Positions 1 to 8,676 of a stretch of DNA of 64,000 nt are shown here, piece by piece. The notes below the pieces were generated by a model. It did no database searches. It was not told the origin of the DNA and saw only the letters and a list, made by a program, of their open reading frames with translations. Origin of the DNA: Dawidia cretensis (GTDB taxonomy: Bacteria; Bacteroidota; Bacteroidia; Cytophagales; Cyclobacteriaceae); assembly GCF_018598175.1 (NCBI RefSeq), contig NZ_JAHESE010000023.1, positions 1 through 64,000 of the forward strand, read 5' to 3'. The translations under genes were made by a program, and so were the position numbers. Position 1 is the first letter of the stretch. Each line of letters begins with the position of its first letter.

Positions 1-640
1 GCGTACCTCCAACGAGCTGAAAAGCTTGCAGCAAAAGTGGAAGGAAGTCGGCCCGGTACCTGAGAAGTTTCGTGAGAAAGTGTTTGCCGAGTTTAAAGAG
101 GCCTGTGATCATTTCTTCGAACAACGTCGTACGCAACACGGCAAAGTGGAAAACGAGCAGGTCGAAAACCTGCACGCCAAAGAACAGGTTTGTCAGCAAT
201 TAGAAACACATACGGCCAACGGCACCGCGTCGGCAGATGCGTTGAAGGAACTGCAAGATCAATTCAATGCAATTGGCTTTGTTCCCAAGAAAGATATTAC
301 GGCCATTCGGAATCGCTATCACGAAGCTGTCGATAAGTTTGTCGAAGCCATCCAGGGATTCAGCGAAGAGGATAAGAATAAGCTCTTGTTAGAGAACGAG
401 TTAAGCGACCTGAGGAACGACCCGATGGCTGATCGCAAGATTTTCCAGAAGGAGCAGGCAATCCGCAAGAAGATTGGCAAGATTGAAAACGATATCTCAC
501 TGTGGAAAAATAACCTCGAGTTCTTTTCGCGGTCGCAAAACGCGGACAGTGTTCGCAGCGAGTTCAACGAGAAGATTAAAGAAGCGACGGATCACCTCAA
601 ACAACTGAAGGATCAGTTGAAGCTGTTGAGGACCGTATAA
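1..640 (+). CDS. DUF349 domain-containing protein (C-terminal part)
   Basis: The reading frame is open from the left edge of the window to a TAA at 638-640, so the gene begins upstream and only its last 213 or so residues are visible. The visible part is highly charged and helical, with repeated motifs of the form LQQKWKEVGPVPEKF and LQDQFNAIGFVPKKD. These match the roughly 70-residue DUF349 repeat, and a C-terminal coiled coil follows. Large DUF349 proteins are common in Bacteroidota, and no biochemical role can be read from the sequence. The gene converges with the DUF4130 gene, which ends 15 bases away. A TTG at 26-28 is in frame but is not a plausible start, because the repeat clearly continues upstream of it. 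Confidence 0.85.
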   Translation, partial: RTSNELKSLQQKWKEVGPVPEKFREKVFAEFKEACDHFFEQRRTQHGKVENEQVENLHAKEQVCQQLETHTANGTASADALKELQDQFNAIGFVPKKDITAIRNRYHEAVDKFVEAIQGFSEEDKNKLLLENELSDLRNDPMADRKIFQKEQAIRKKIGKIENDISLWKNNLEFFSRSQNADSVRSEFNEKIKEATDHLKQLKDQLKLLRTV

Positions 641-659
641 CGCCACGAGTAGGCGCTAT
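637..659. terminator. imperfect hairpin between convergent genes
   Basis: ATAACGCC (637-644) and GGCGCTAT (652-659) pair over eight positions with one mismatch, around a seven-base loop. The stem lies exactly at the junction of the two converging genes. There is no convincing U tract on either side, so it is a weak terminator candidate. Confidence 0.35.
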
Positions 660-1435
660 TGTTTCTCGGTTAGATAGCGCCAATAGCGCGTGGGTACATG
701 GCGTAGGTGTAGTTTCTTATTTTTACGCACGGCAATCGATATGGTTTGGAAATACGTTTTCCAAAGCGTTTGGTATGCAGCTTCATGATCGTGTACAGTG
801 CTGGACGCAATATCTTGATCATCGTTAGAGGTTGTAGGTTCGCCGGCCTCTCCGGTCACTTCCATTACTTGCCCTGCTTTCTCATCATATAAAATTCCGT
901 AATTGCGCTTGTCATCGTAGATGAGCCATGACTGATCGGCGTACCGGTCTTTAAAATGTCCGGCGATAAGCGGGAGCACATTGAAGTCGGGTTCAACGGT
1001 TGCAACGTACAGACCGTCAGTGGTCTGCTGGAACCGAACGAAGGCCTCCATGCGGTGCTTTTCGCGATGAACTTTCTTACTCAATTGCATGACAGTCAAC
1101 ACAGCAGGGTGCGCAAAGTTTCGTTCTGCTCCTGACGGCGCGGATAGAACATAGCGCGTAAAAGCCAGGAGTGTATCTTCAATATCCCGTTCCTCCGAGA
1201 GAAAGCTTTTATAAAAGTGATCTGAGGATTCTGTGGTAAGTTTTTTCTGAAGCCCTTGCCATACGCGCGCGGCTTTCTGTGCATCGCGGGTGATGGCCTG
1301 TACCGTCGCATATAAATGGGGGTGATAGAGATTCTCTCGAACGATCGAGACGTCTATCAGCTTGCGTTCATAGACTTCGAAGATCACAGAAAGCAGACCT
1401 GCAAAACTTCCATCATACACCAATAGGTCCTTCAT
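656..1435 (-). CDS. DUF4130 / TIGR03915-type DNA metabolism protein
   Basis: This 259-residue protein matches the DUF4130 family (TIGR03915, 'SAM/HhH-linked, probable DNA metabolism protein'). It has the typical opening LLVYDGSFAGLLSVIFEVYE and a later conserved block around FKDRYADQSWLIYDDKRNYGI. In other bacteria this domain is fused to a uracil-DNA-glycosylase-like domain (TIGR03914). Here it stands alone, and no glycosylase motif is seen. Its ATG overlaps the stop of the radical SAM gene in an ATGA arrangement (1432-1435), so the two genes are almost certainly co-transcribed and translationally coupled. The family always occurs with that radical SAM partner, but its reaction is not known. 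The residues after about 195 are acidic and look linker-like. Confidence 0.85.
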   Translation of the reverse strand: MKDLLVYDGSFAGLLSVIFEVYERKLIDVSIVRENLYHPHLYATVQAITRDAQKAARVWQGLQKKLTTESSDHFYKSFLSEERDIEDTLLAFTRYVLSAPSGAERNFAHPAVLTVMQLSKKVHREKHRMEAFVRFQQTTDGLYVATVEPDFNVLPLIAGHFKDRYADQSWLIYDDKRNYGILYDEKAGQVMEVTGEAGEPTTSNDDQDIASSTVHDHEAAYQTLWKTYFQTISIAVRKNKKLHLRHVPTRYWRYLTEKQ

Positions 1436-2679
1436 GAGAACAAATCCAGTTGAGTCGTAAGCGTCTGCTGGTATTTACTCTGATGTAGAATCTGCTGGCG
1501 AAGCACGGCGGCAACAACGTCCCGCGGACGATTGTCGGAAGTACAGATGAAGTGCTTAGCGCGGTTGAAAGCGACGCCCAGCGTACGCAAGTCCGTCAGA
1601 TCTAGTTTCTTAAAGCGCCGCGCCTCAACGATCTTCAGAGCAGAGTTGATACCAACGCCCGGTACACGAAGAATCATTTCATAATCCGCCTTATTAATGT
1701 CAACCGGAAATTGGTCGAGGTTCCGAAACGCCCAGCTCAGCTTGGGATCGATGTCGAGATCAAGTTGAGGATTTTGGGAATTGAGCACCTCGTGCAATGA
1801 AAACTTATAAAATCGCAGCAGCCAGTCGGCTTGATACAATCGATTTTCCCGAATCATGGGAACGGGCGTACCCGGTGCCGGCAGGCGGTGGTCGGACAAA
1901 ACAGGGACATAGCCAGAATAGTAAACTCGCCGCAGTCCAAATTTTTTATAGAGAGAGTCCGCAATGGTCATGACCTGGAGGTCATTTTCAGGGCTGGCGC
2001 CAACAACCATTTGCGTGCTTTGTCCTGCAGGGGCGAAAGTAGGAGTGTGGCGTATCACCTTACGTTCATCCGCCAGCGCTGTAATGCGGTCGTGTAGAAA
2101 CGACATGGGCCTAATGATCGACTCCTTGCTCTTCTCCGGCGCCAGGTGGCGCAGGCTTTGCTCCGAAGGCATCTCGATGTTCACACTCAAACGGTCGGCA
2201 TACAATGCGGCCTCATGAATAAGCTCCTCGCTGCATCCGGGGATGGTCTTCAGATGAATGTACCCATTGAATCGATGCAGTGTGCGGAGCGTCTTGGCTA
2301 CGCGCACCAAACGCTCCATGGTGTAATCGGGGTTCTTGAAAATACCGGAACTGAGGAAGAGTCCCTCAATGTAGTTCCGACGATAGAAGTTAATGGTGAG
2401 AGCCACCACTTCATTCACCGTAAAACCCGCGCGTTGAATGTCATTGCTCCGGCGCGACACACAGTAGGCGCAGTCATACAGACAATAATTGGTCAGCAGA
2501 ATCTTCAATAACGACACGCACCGTCCGTCTTCCGTATAACTGTGGCAAATGCCTGTGCCCGTCGTATTCCCGATGCCCTTGTTGGCGTTAGCCCGCTTGC
2601 TGCCGCTGGACGAGCAAGAAACATCGTATTTAGCGGCGTCGGCTAAAATTTCGAGCTTCTCTTGAATTCTTTCCCACAT
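1432..2679 (-). CDS. radical SAM protein with C-terminal HhH (TIGR03916 family)
   Basis: This 415-residue protein has a CX3CX2C radical SAM motif at Cys66, Cys70 and Cys73 (CLYDCAYC), which binds the 4Fe-4S cluster that cleaves S-adenosylmethionine. Near residues 330-352 there is a helix-hairpin-helix segment (ILRVPGVGINSALKIVEARR), as found in non-specific DNA-binding proteins. This combination defines the putative DNA modification or repair radical SAM family TIGR03916. It is the first gene of a two-gene unit with the DUF4130 gene. The ATG at 2679 follows an AT-rich leader carrying a 10-base direct repeat. The substrate is unknown; a role in DNA repair or base modification is inferred from the HhH and the glycosylase link of its partner. 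Confidence 0.88.
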   Translation of the reverse strand: MWERIQEKLEILADAAKYDVSCSSSGSKRANANKGIGNTTGTGICHSYTEDGRCVSLLKILLTNYCLYDCAYCVSRRSNDIQRAGFTVNEVVALTINFYRRNYIEGLFLSSGIFKNPDYTMERLVRVAKTLRTLHRFNGYIHLKTIPGCSEELIHEAALYADRLSVNIEMPSEQSLRHLAPEKSKESIIRPMSFLHDRITALADERKVIRHTPTFAPAGQSTQMVVGASPENDLQVMTIADSLYKKFGLRRVYYSGYVPVLSDHRLPAPGTPVPMIRENRLYQADWLLRFYKFSLHEVLNSQNPQLDLDIDPKLSWAFRNLDQFPVDINKADYEMILRVPGVGINSALKIVEARRFKKLDLTDLRTLGVAFNRAKHFICTSDNRPRDVVAAVLRQQILHQSKYQQTLTTQLDLFS

Positions 2680-2696
2680 CCCTACAAAATTTCCTT

Positions 2697-2729
2697 TAAA
2701 CTAATTAAAATAGATTTTATAAACTAATT
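2697..2729 (-). promoter_or_regulatory. AT-rich control region with a 10-base direct repeat
   Basis: TAAACTAATT occurs at 2697-2706 and again at 2720-2729, so the copies are 23 bases apart, about two helical turns, on the same face of DNA. The repeat lies 18 bases upstream of the radical SAM start codon. A regulator site is an inference. No exact TAnnTTTG element is seen here. Confidence 0.4.
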
Positions 2730-3340
2730 TAATTGGTTGCGATGACTGCATTGTGAGGAGTCACGTCGAGATCACATGTAGGTCACATGATGTATAAGAT
2801 ATGACAGGATGGAAAGAGAATTTTTGCGTTGTTTTAACGCGGTGAGGGTGGGGAAAAAAATTTCGCGGCAGGTCGAAAAATTGGTGTTGGAAGGCCACCC
2901 AAAGACCCCCTTCCTTCGAGTCTGCTACAGCGTTCCTCCATAGATGTTCCATGGTTGAACCACGGATCATCTATTACTATATAGGGTGAAACATCCCCGG
3001 ATCAAGCGTGAACCCAGGTTGTTGGGAGTATGGAGCAGACTGGCACCCGGCTACATTCTTAAAACAAAATGGCGGCTATCGGGTTGTCTCGTCTTTCATT
3101 TCTTCTTCTCCAGTTACCGGAGGAACCATCAGGTGTGTGATGTCCGTATTGGAACGCAACGTCAACGAGAATTCTTTAACCCATGGCTTTGGATTGACGA
3201 AAGCAAAAAAATATGTCTTAATACCTCAGTTCAGGGAGCGGGTATATCTGGGCGCTCTCTTGCGCGAAGGGATTTAACGGTTGAAGATTTTTATTGATTT
3301 TCATACGCTACACGGCATAACTCAACTGCGCTTATAAAGC
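2730..3340. other. intergenic stretch without a supportable gene
   Basis: About 600 bases separate the radical SAM promoter from the tRNA terminator. Short open frames exist on both strands (for example 2986-3297 and 3008-3277), but they overlap each other. None has a ribosome-binding context, a TAnnTTTG promoter or a recognisable domain. It may be decayed coding sequence; nothing can be called. Confidence 0.5.
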
Positions 3341-3372
3341 AAAAAAAGGCAGCTACATTTCATGTAACTGCC
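3341..3372 (-). terminator. Rho-independent terminator of tRNA-Thr
   Basis: Read on the minus strand, an 11-base stem with one G-T pair (3362-3372 pairing with 3348-3358, three-base loop) is followed by seven U residues (3341-3347). It starts 14 bases after the tRNA 3' end. Confidence 0.85.
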
Positions 3373-3385
3373 TGATTGTTAGGAG

Positions 3386-3458
<73 letters not shown>

Positions 3459-3696
3459 CTGTTTAAACTTCGTTGAAGTGCTAAACGAGGCTGCAAAAAT
3501 AATGGAAGAATGTATTTCCGCAAACGTCCAGAGAAAATTAAGTGCGATTTTCTGATTTTTTTCGAAAAACCAGGGAGTCTGGTGCCCAAAAAGGAGCCTG
3601 GTACGCTTTTGTAGTAACACCTCGTGAGGCTCCCGGAATCGCCCAATGCGTTTCGTGTTGCCGTTGGATAGGCTCAATTTCAAAATCCTTTTAGGT

Positions 3697-6600
3697 ATGC
3701 AACAAGGTATCACGGACGACAAGCTTCATTGGTACAAGGACGCCGTATTGTACGAAGTACACATCAAAGCCTTTCGCGATGGAAATGGCGATGGCATAGG
3801 CGATTTCAAAGGACTGCTTCAGAAACTGGACTACCTCCAGGACCTCGGCGTAACGGCCATTTGGATATTGCCATTTTATCCGTCGCCATTGCGCGACGAT
3901 GGGTATGACATCGCCGACTACTATAGTGTTAATCCGGCGTACGGTACCCTGGCGGATTTCCAGGAATTCCTGGACGAAGCCCATAATCGAAACCTGAAAG
4001 TTATTACGGAGCTGGTCATCAACCATACGTCCGACCAACACCCCTGGTTCCAGCGCGCCCGGAAGGAACCGATCGGTTCGCCGTTACGCGACTTTTACGT
4101 TTGGACCGACGATGCGAACAAATATCGTGACGTACGTATTATCTTTCAGGATACCGAGACTTCCAACTGGACGTGGGACCCGGTCGCCGGCCAATATTAT
4201 TGGCATCGGTTCTTTCACCATCAACCTGATCTAAACTTCGATAACCCGCTGGTACAAGCGGAGATATTCAAAATCCTCGACTTCTGGTGTAGCATGGGTG
4301 TTGACGGCTTCCGACTGGATGCCGTGCCTTATTTGTTCGAACGCGAGGGGACTAATGGCGAAAATCTTCCCGAGACGCATGTCTTTTTAAAGAAGCTTCG
4401 GAAACATGTTGACGATCACTATCCGGGCACTATGTTATTGGCCGAAGCCAACATGTGGCCTGAAGACGCTGCATCTTATTTTGGCGATGGTGATGAGTGC
4501 CACATGAATTATCATTTCCCTGTCATGCCGCGCATGTATATGGCGCTGCAAATGGAAGATCGGTACCCGCTCACGGACATCTTTGATCAAACCCCCGAAA
4601 TTCCCGCAAACTGTCAGTGGGCCATTTTCCTGCGCAACCACGATGAGCTTACGCTTGAGATGGTAACCGACGAAGAACGCGACTACATGTACAAGGCGTA
4701 TGTCAAAGATCCGCGCGCGCGTATAAACCTCGGCATTCGCCACCGCCTGGCACCCCTCATGAGCAACAACCGGCAAAAAATCGAGCTGTTGAATTACCTG
4801 CTGTTCTCGTTGCCAGGTACCCCGGTATTGTATTATGGAGACGAGATAGGCATGGGCGACAATTACTACCTGGGTGATCGCGACGGGGTTCGCACACCTA
4901 TGCAATGGAGCTCCGATCGTAATGCGGGTTTTTCGGAAGCTCACCCCCATAAACTATACTTGCCCATCATCCTCGATCCCCAATATCACTATGAGTCGGT
5001 TAATGTGGATATGCAATCCAGCAATACATCGTCGTTACTGTGGTGGATGAAACGCGTGCTCAGTAAACGTAAGCAATACAAAGCTTTGGGGCGTGGTGAT
5101 TTAAAGTTTGTATCGGTGGAGAATGCCAAAATCCTGGCGTTCACAAGAACTTACGAAGAGGAGACTGTATTGGTCATCGTAAACCTGTCGCGCTATACGC
5201 AAGCAGCGGAGCTCAATCTGGATTCTTTTGCAGGCTATGTACCCATTGAAGTCTTCAGCCAGAATCGATTCCCATCTATTAAAGAAAACAACCCCTACTT
5301 CTTCACGCTGGGCGCGTATGATTGTGAATGGTTTGTACTGCACAAAGTGGAATCGATGCTGACGGAGAGCAAGGCATTGCCCGTGTTGAACATTGCTCAG
5401 TGGGACAAGTTCGCGCAACGCGCTGTAGTTAACGAGCTTGAGAACTATATTTTACCAATCTATTTACGCAAGTTGCGCTGGTTTGGAGGTAAGAGCCGCG
5501 TAGTCGAAAGCATAAAGATCGTCGACCATGCCGCAGTCCCACTGACGGCTGCGAAGACGACGGCCTATATTCTGCTCCTCGAAATTAATTATGCCAGTGG
5601 ATTACCCGATACGTACCAACTGCCGGTCGCGTTTGGTGAAGATGCTTTTGCGGCCAAGCTAAAAGAGAATTGTCCACAGTCTGTCATTGCCCAGGTACGA
5701 ACCAGCGAAGGAACCGAAGGCATCTTATATGATGCGATCTATGGCCTGGCTTTCCAGGAGGAGATACTGTTTAAAATGGCGCGGCAGGAACGTGTAAAGG
5801 TGGCACACGGCGAAGTTATATTTACCGGCAACGAAGCACTGGCGGCCCATGTACAGCAACAAGAGAAGATTAAACCGAAAGTATTGGGAGGAGAACAAAG
5901 TAATACTTCCATCACCTTCGATAACAAATTCTTTTTAAAGCTTTTTCGAAAAGTCGATAAAGCCATTAATCCAGATGTAGAGATAACACATTTCCTGACG
6001 GAGTATACAAACTTTGCGCATGTGCCGGGATTTATTGGAACAATCGAATGGAAGTCCGCCGGCGGTTCCATCGTGTTGGGCATGATGCAGCAAATGGTAG
6101 AAAGCAGCACTGACACCTGGTCGTATATGTTAGACCGGCTGGATCACTTCAACGAGCGTATCCTGACGCATACAGACATCGCCGCACCACCACCGCCGAT
6201 GGGAAACCTTTTGCGCCCCGTCACCTACGATCATATTCCGGCCGTCATGAAGGACCTGCTGGAAAGTGTTGTAGCAGACAACGCAGCCCTGCTGGGTAAG
6301 CGTACGTCTGAGATGCACCTGGCCCTGTTATCGCGACCTGATATTGCTGACTTTAGATTCGAAGAATACTCATTGCATTATCAGCGTTCGCTATTCTCAG
6401 GACTCCAGTCGCTTGTGCGGAGTACCTTCCAGAACTTGAGCCGTTCTTTGGATAAGCTTGATCCGGAAGTTCGCCAGGAGGCCGAAGAAGTGTTGGCTAT
6501 GAAAGGAGAGATTCTTCAAGTATTAAAACGGATTTATAAGGATAAGATTGACGTCGTTAAAATCCGTATTCACGGAGACTATCACCTGGGGCAGGTGCTC

Positions 6601-7068
6601 TATACAGGCAAAGACTTTATCCTTACCGACTTCGAAGGTGAGCCCGCCCGGAGTTATAGCGAACGCAGGCTGAAACGATCGCCGTTGCGGGATGTGGCCG
6701 GTATCATACGCTCATTTCACTATGCCGCATACGCAAGTTTATTCCTCGACAATCAAATTCGGAAGGAGGATTTTCCGCGGCTGATCCCGTACGTGGAGCA
6801 ATGGTATCACTACATGAGTAGCTTTTTTATGGATGCCTACCTCAAGTATTCACAAGGCGCTGCCTATATTCCGCAAAACAACGAGAGCTTTGAAATCATG
6901 ATGACCACCTTTCTGTTGGAAAAAGCAATCTATGAGGTGAACTATGAGTTGAACAATCGTCCGGATTGGGTGATCATTCCGTTGCGCGGTATAAAAATGC
7001 TGATGAAGAAGAATGAACCAGCGGTAGAGCCAACGAAGCTCGAGAGCGTCCTGACCGGCGTCCAATAG
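3697..7068 (+). CDS. treS: trehalose synthase-maltokinase fusion
   Basis: This 1123-residue fusion carries a GH13 maltose alpha-D-glucosyltransferase (TreS) at residues 1-540 and a maltokinase domain at about 560-1110. The TreS part interconverts trehalose and maltose and shows the GH13 catalytic set: nucleophile Asp208 in GVDGFRLDAVP, acid/base Glu250 in LLAEANMW, and Asp316 in FLRNHDE. The kinase part carries the aminoglycoside-phosphotransferase-like motifs HGDYHLGQ and DFEGEP and makes maltose-1-phosphate from ATP and maltose. Together they form the entry to the GlgE route from trehalose to alpha-glucan. No glgE or branching enzyme lies beside it here. The ATG at 3697 is preferred over the in-frame ATG at 3646, because the family begins directly before WYKDAVLYEVH. 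Confidence 0.93.
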   Translation: MQQGITDDKLHWYKDAVLYEVHIKAFRDGNGDGIGDFKGLLQKLDYLQDLGVTAIWILPFYPSPLRDDGYDIADYYSVNPAYGTLADFQEFLDEAHNRNLKVITELVINHTSDQHPWFQRARKEPIGSPLRDFYVWTDDANKYRDVRIIFQDTETSNWTWDPVAGQYYWHRFFHHQPDLNFDNPLVQAEIFKILDFWCSMGVDGFRLDAVPYLFEREGTNGENLPETHVFLKKLRKHVDDHYPGTMLLAEANMWPEDAASYFGDGDECHMNYHFPVMPRMYMALQMEDRYPLTDIFDQTPEIPANCQWAIFLRNHDELTLEMVTDEERDYMYKAYVKDPRARINLGIRHRLAPLMSNNRQKIELLNYLLFSLPGTPVLYYGDEIGMGDNYYLGDRDGVRTPMQWSSDRNAGFSEAHPHKLYLPIILDPQYHYESVNVDMQSSNTSSLLWWMKRVLSKRKQYKALGRGDLKFVSVENAKILAFTRTYEEETVLVIVNLSRYTQAAELNLDSFAGYVPIEVFSQNRFPSIKENNPYFFTLGAYDCEWFVLHKVESMLTESKALPVLNIAQWDKFAQRAVVNELENYILPIYLRKLRWFGGKSRVVESIKIVDHAAVPLTAAKTTAYILLLEINYASGLPDTYQLPVAFGEDAFAAKLKENCPQSVIAQVRTSEGTEGILYDAIYGLAFQEEILFKMARQERVKVAHGEVIFTGNEALAAHVQQQEKIKPKVLGGEQSNTSITFDNKFFLKLFRKVDKAINPDVEITHFLTEYTNFAHVPGFIGTIEWKSAGGSIVLGMMQQMVESSTDTWSYMLDRLDHFNERILTHTDIAAPPPPMGNLLRPVTYDHIPAVMKDLLESVVADNAALLGKRTSEMHLALLSRPDIADFRFEEYSLHYQRSLFSGLQSLVRSTFQNLSRSLDKLDPEVRQEAEEVLAMKGEILQVLKRIYKDKIDVVKIRIHGDYHLGQVLYTGKDFILTDFEGEPARSYSERRLKRSPLRDVAGIIRSFHYAAYASLFLDNQIRKEDFPRLIPYVEQWYHYMSSFFMDAYLKYSQGAAYIPQNNESFEIMMTTFLLEKAIYEVNYELNNRPDWVIIPLRGIKMLMKKNEPAVEPTKLESVLTGVQ

Positions 7069-7188
7069 AAGTTGTAGAGCATTTTGCACGTGCGCGGTGA
7101 ATAGAATGTACAGCCAGAAAAGTCGCCTTCGGGCAACGGATCGGGCATAGTATTTACAACACTGGCTGAACACAAAACAACTAATCTT

Positions 7189-7356
7189 ATGTTACGCTGG
7201 GCTGCAATCTTCTTCATCATCGCCATTGTGGCGGCAATCTTTGGCTTTGGAGGCATCGCAGAAGGTGCCGCTACCATCGCACAAATACTGTTCTTCGTAT
7301 TCATCGTACTTTTTGTCCTTGTGCTCGCATTTGGTGCGAGTATCTTTAAAAAGTGA
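7189..7356 (+). CDS. DUF1328 small membrane protein
   Basis: This 55-residue gene encodes two hydrophobic segments, beginning [20 protein letters not shown] and ending with a second helix before SIFKK. The N-terminal LRWA..F.IIA..AA..GF.GIA pattern is that of DUF1328, a family of about 55-residue inner-membrane peptides (YtjA-like). The stop codon is separated by a single base from the ATG of the sugar dehydrogenase gene, so the two are probably translated from one message. Its function is unknown; in proteobacteria related peptides are often induced by stress. Confidence 0.85.
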   Translation: MLRWAAIFFIIAIVAAIFGFGGIAEGAATIAQILFFVFIVLFVLVLAFGASIFKK

Positions 7357-7357
7357 G

Positions 7358-8665
7358 ATGAGCGACATAACACCAAAGGCGCGGCAACGATTGCCGCGCC
7401 TTACACTTTTGTTGCTGGCCGCCATGTATCAGACCACTGTGTTTGGTCAGCACGATTCTCTTCCGCCGCCACATGCTACGAAGTCCTCGCTGAACTTCAG
7501 TAACGTGCTAGGCTGGGAGGGAAGCCGTACCCCGAAAGCACCGGAGGGTTTTAAAGTTTTGCCATACGCCACGGGATTTGATAATCCGCGGTGGATGTAT
7601 ATCACACCCAACGGTGACGTCCTCGTAGCCGAGAGTAACACCTACCATCCCTGGTGGGAGAAACTTGGCGCTCATTTTATCGGCGCCTCAAAATCCAATA
7701 GCATGCGCAGCAGCGCTGATCGCATCACGTTGTTACGCGATACTAATCAAGATGGCACGCCGGACACACGCGAAACCTTTCTTGATGAATTAAACCAGCC
7801 ATTTGGAATGTTAGTGCTAGGGGAGTGGTTTTATGTAGCAAACACAGATGCGCTGCTGCGGTATCCCTACAAGCCTGGACAAATACATATCGATAAATCA
7901 AAAGGACAGATGGTTGTCGACTTGCCCGCCGGCAAAGTAAACCGCCATTGGACACGCAACATCATTGCCAATAAAGAGGGTACAAAGATCTTTATAGCAG
8001 TGGGCTCAGGGAGCAATATTGCTGAGAAGGGCATCGACAAGGAACTCTTACGCGCGACTATTCTCGAAATCAATCCTGATGGTTCAGGCCTGCGCGTGTA
8101 TGCCGGTGGATTGAGAAATCCGGTTGGTATGGACTGGGCTGTAGGTACAAATACATTATGGACTTCCGTCAATGAACGCGACGAGCTGGGAGATAACCTT
8201 GTCCCCGATTACCTTACCAGCGTGGCCGAGGGGGACTTTTATGGATGGCCCTACGTCTACCACGGTCACCATCGTGACAACCGCGTAAAGCTCCTTCATC
8301 CAGCCCAGGTCAAAGACACACGCGTACCCGACGTCGACTTGGGATCGCATACAGCATCACTTGGATTGGCCTTCTATAATAAAGACGCCTTTCCCAGCAA
8401 ATACCGCGAAGGCGCCTTTGTTGCACAACACGGCTCGTGGAATCGATCGCAACTGGCGGGCTATTGTGTAGTCTTTGTACCATTTAAAAATGGAAAGCCA
8501 AACGGCAAACCCGAAGAATTCCTGGGCGGCTTTATTGCCGACCTGGATAAGGAAAAGGTATACGGTCGCCCGGTAGGCGTCGTGGTTACCCCATCGGGAG
8601 GGTTGTTGATAACCGATGACGTCAGCAATACGATTTGGAAAGTAAGTTATGAAAAGGGGAACTAG
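7358..8665 (+). CDS. PQQ-dependent sugar (sorbosone) dehydrogenase family protein
   Basis: This 435-residue secreted protein has a signal peptide (hydrophobic LTLLLLAAMYQTTVFG, cleavage near residue 30) followed by a six-bladed beta-propeller. The block FKVLPYATGFDNPRWMYITP and the later NPVGMDWAV, WTSVNERDELGDN and GSWNRS motifs are those of the soluble glucose/L-sorbosone dehydrogenase family (GSDH). These proteins oxidise aldoses or sorbosone in the periplasm with PQQ. The ATG at 7358 is preferred because it directly precedes the signal peptide and follows the DUF1328 stop by one base. Whether this organism makes PQQ cannot be seen here, and many members of the family have no proven substrate. 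Confidence 0.82.
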   Translation: MSDITPKARQRLPRLTLLLLAAMYQTTVFGQHDSLPPPHATKSSLNFSNVLGWEGSRTPKAPEGFKVLPYATGFDNPRWMYITPNGDVLVAESNTYHPWWEKLGAHFIGASKSNSMRSSADRITLLRDTNQDGTPDTRETFLDELNQPFGMLVLGEWFYVANTDALLRYPYKPGQIHIDKSKGQMVVDLPAGKVNRHWTRNIIANKEGTKIFIAVGSGSNIAEKGIDKELLRATILEINPDGSGLRVYAGGLRNPVGMDWAVGTNTLWTSVNERDELGDNLVPDYLTSVAEGDFYGWPYVYHGHHRDNRVKLLHPAQVKDTRVPDVDLGSHTASLGLAFYNKDAFPSKYREGAFVAQHGSWNRSQLAGYCVVFVPFKNGKPNGKPEEFLGGFIADLDKEKVYGRPVGVVVTPSGGLLITDDVSNTIWKVSYEKGN

Positions 8666-8676
8666 TCCCCTTTTTT
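8652..8676. terminator. bidirectional terminator over two converging stops
   Basis: AAAAGGGGA (8652-8660) and TCCCCTTTT (8666-8674) form a perfect nine-base stem flanked by A and T runs. It can therefore terminate transcription from both sides. The TAG stop of the dehydrogenase gene (8663-8665) sits in the loop, and the hairpin reaches the stop region of the hydrolase gene. Confidence 0.88.

Noticed and set aside
2986-3297. Open frames of 89-103 residues on the plus strand in the gap before tRNA-Thr
   Set aside because: Two frames overlap each other almost fully, neither has a promoter, ribosome site or family resemblance, and the region has no codon pattern favouring one of them.
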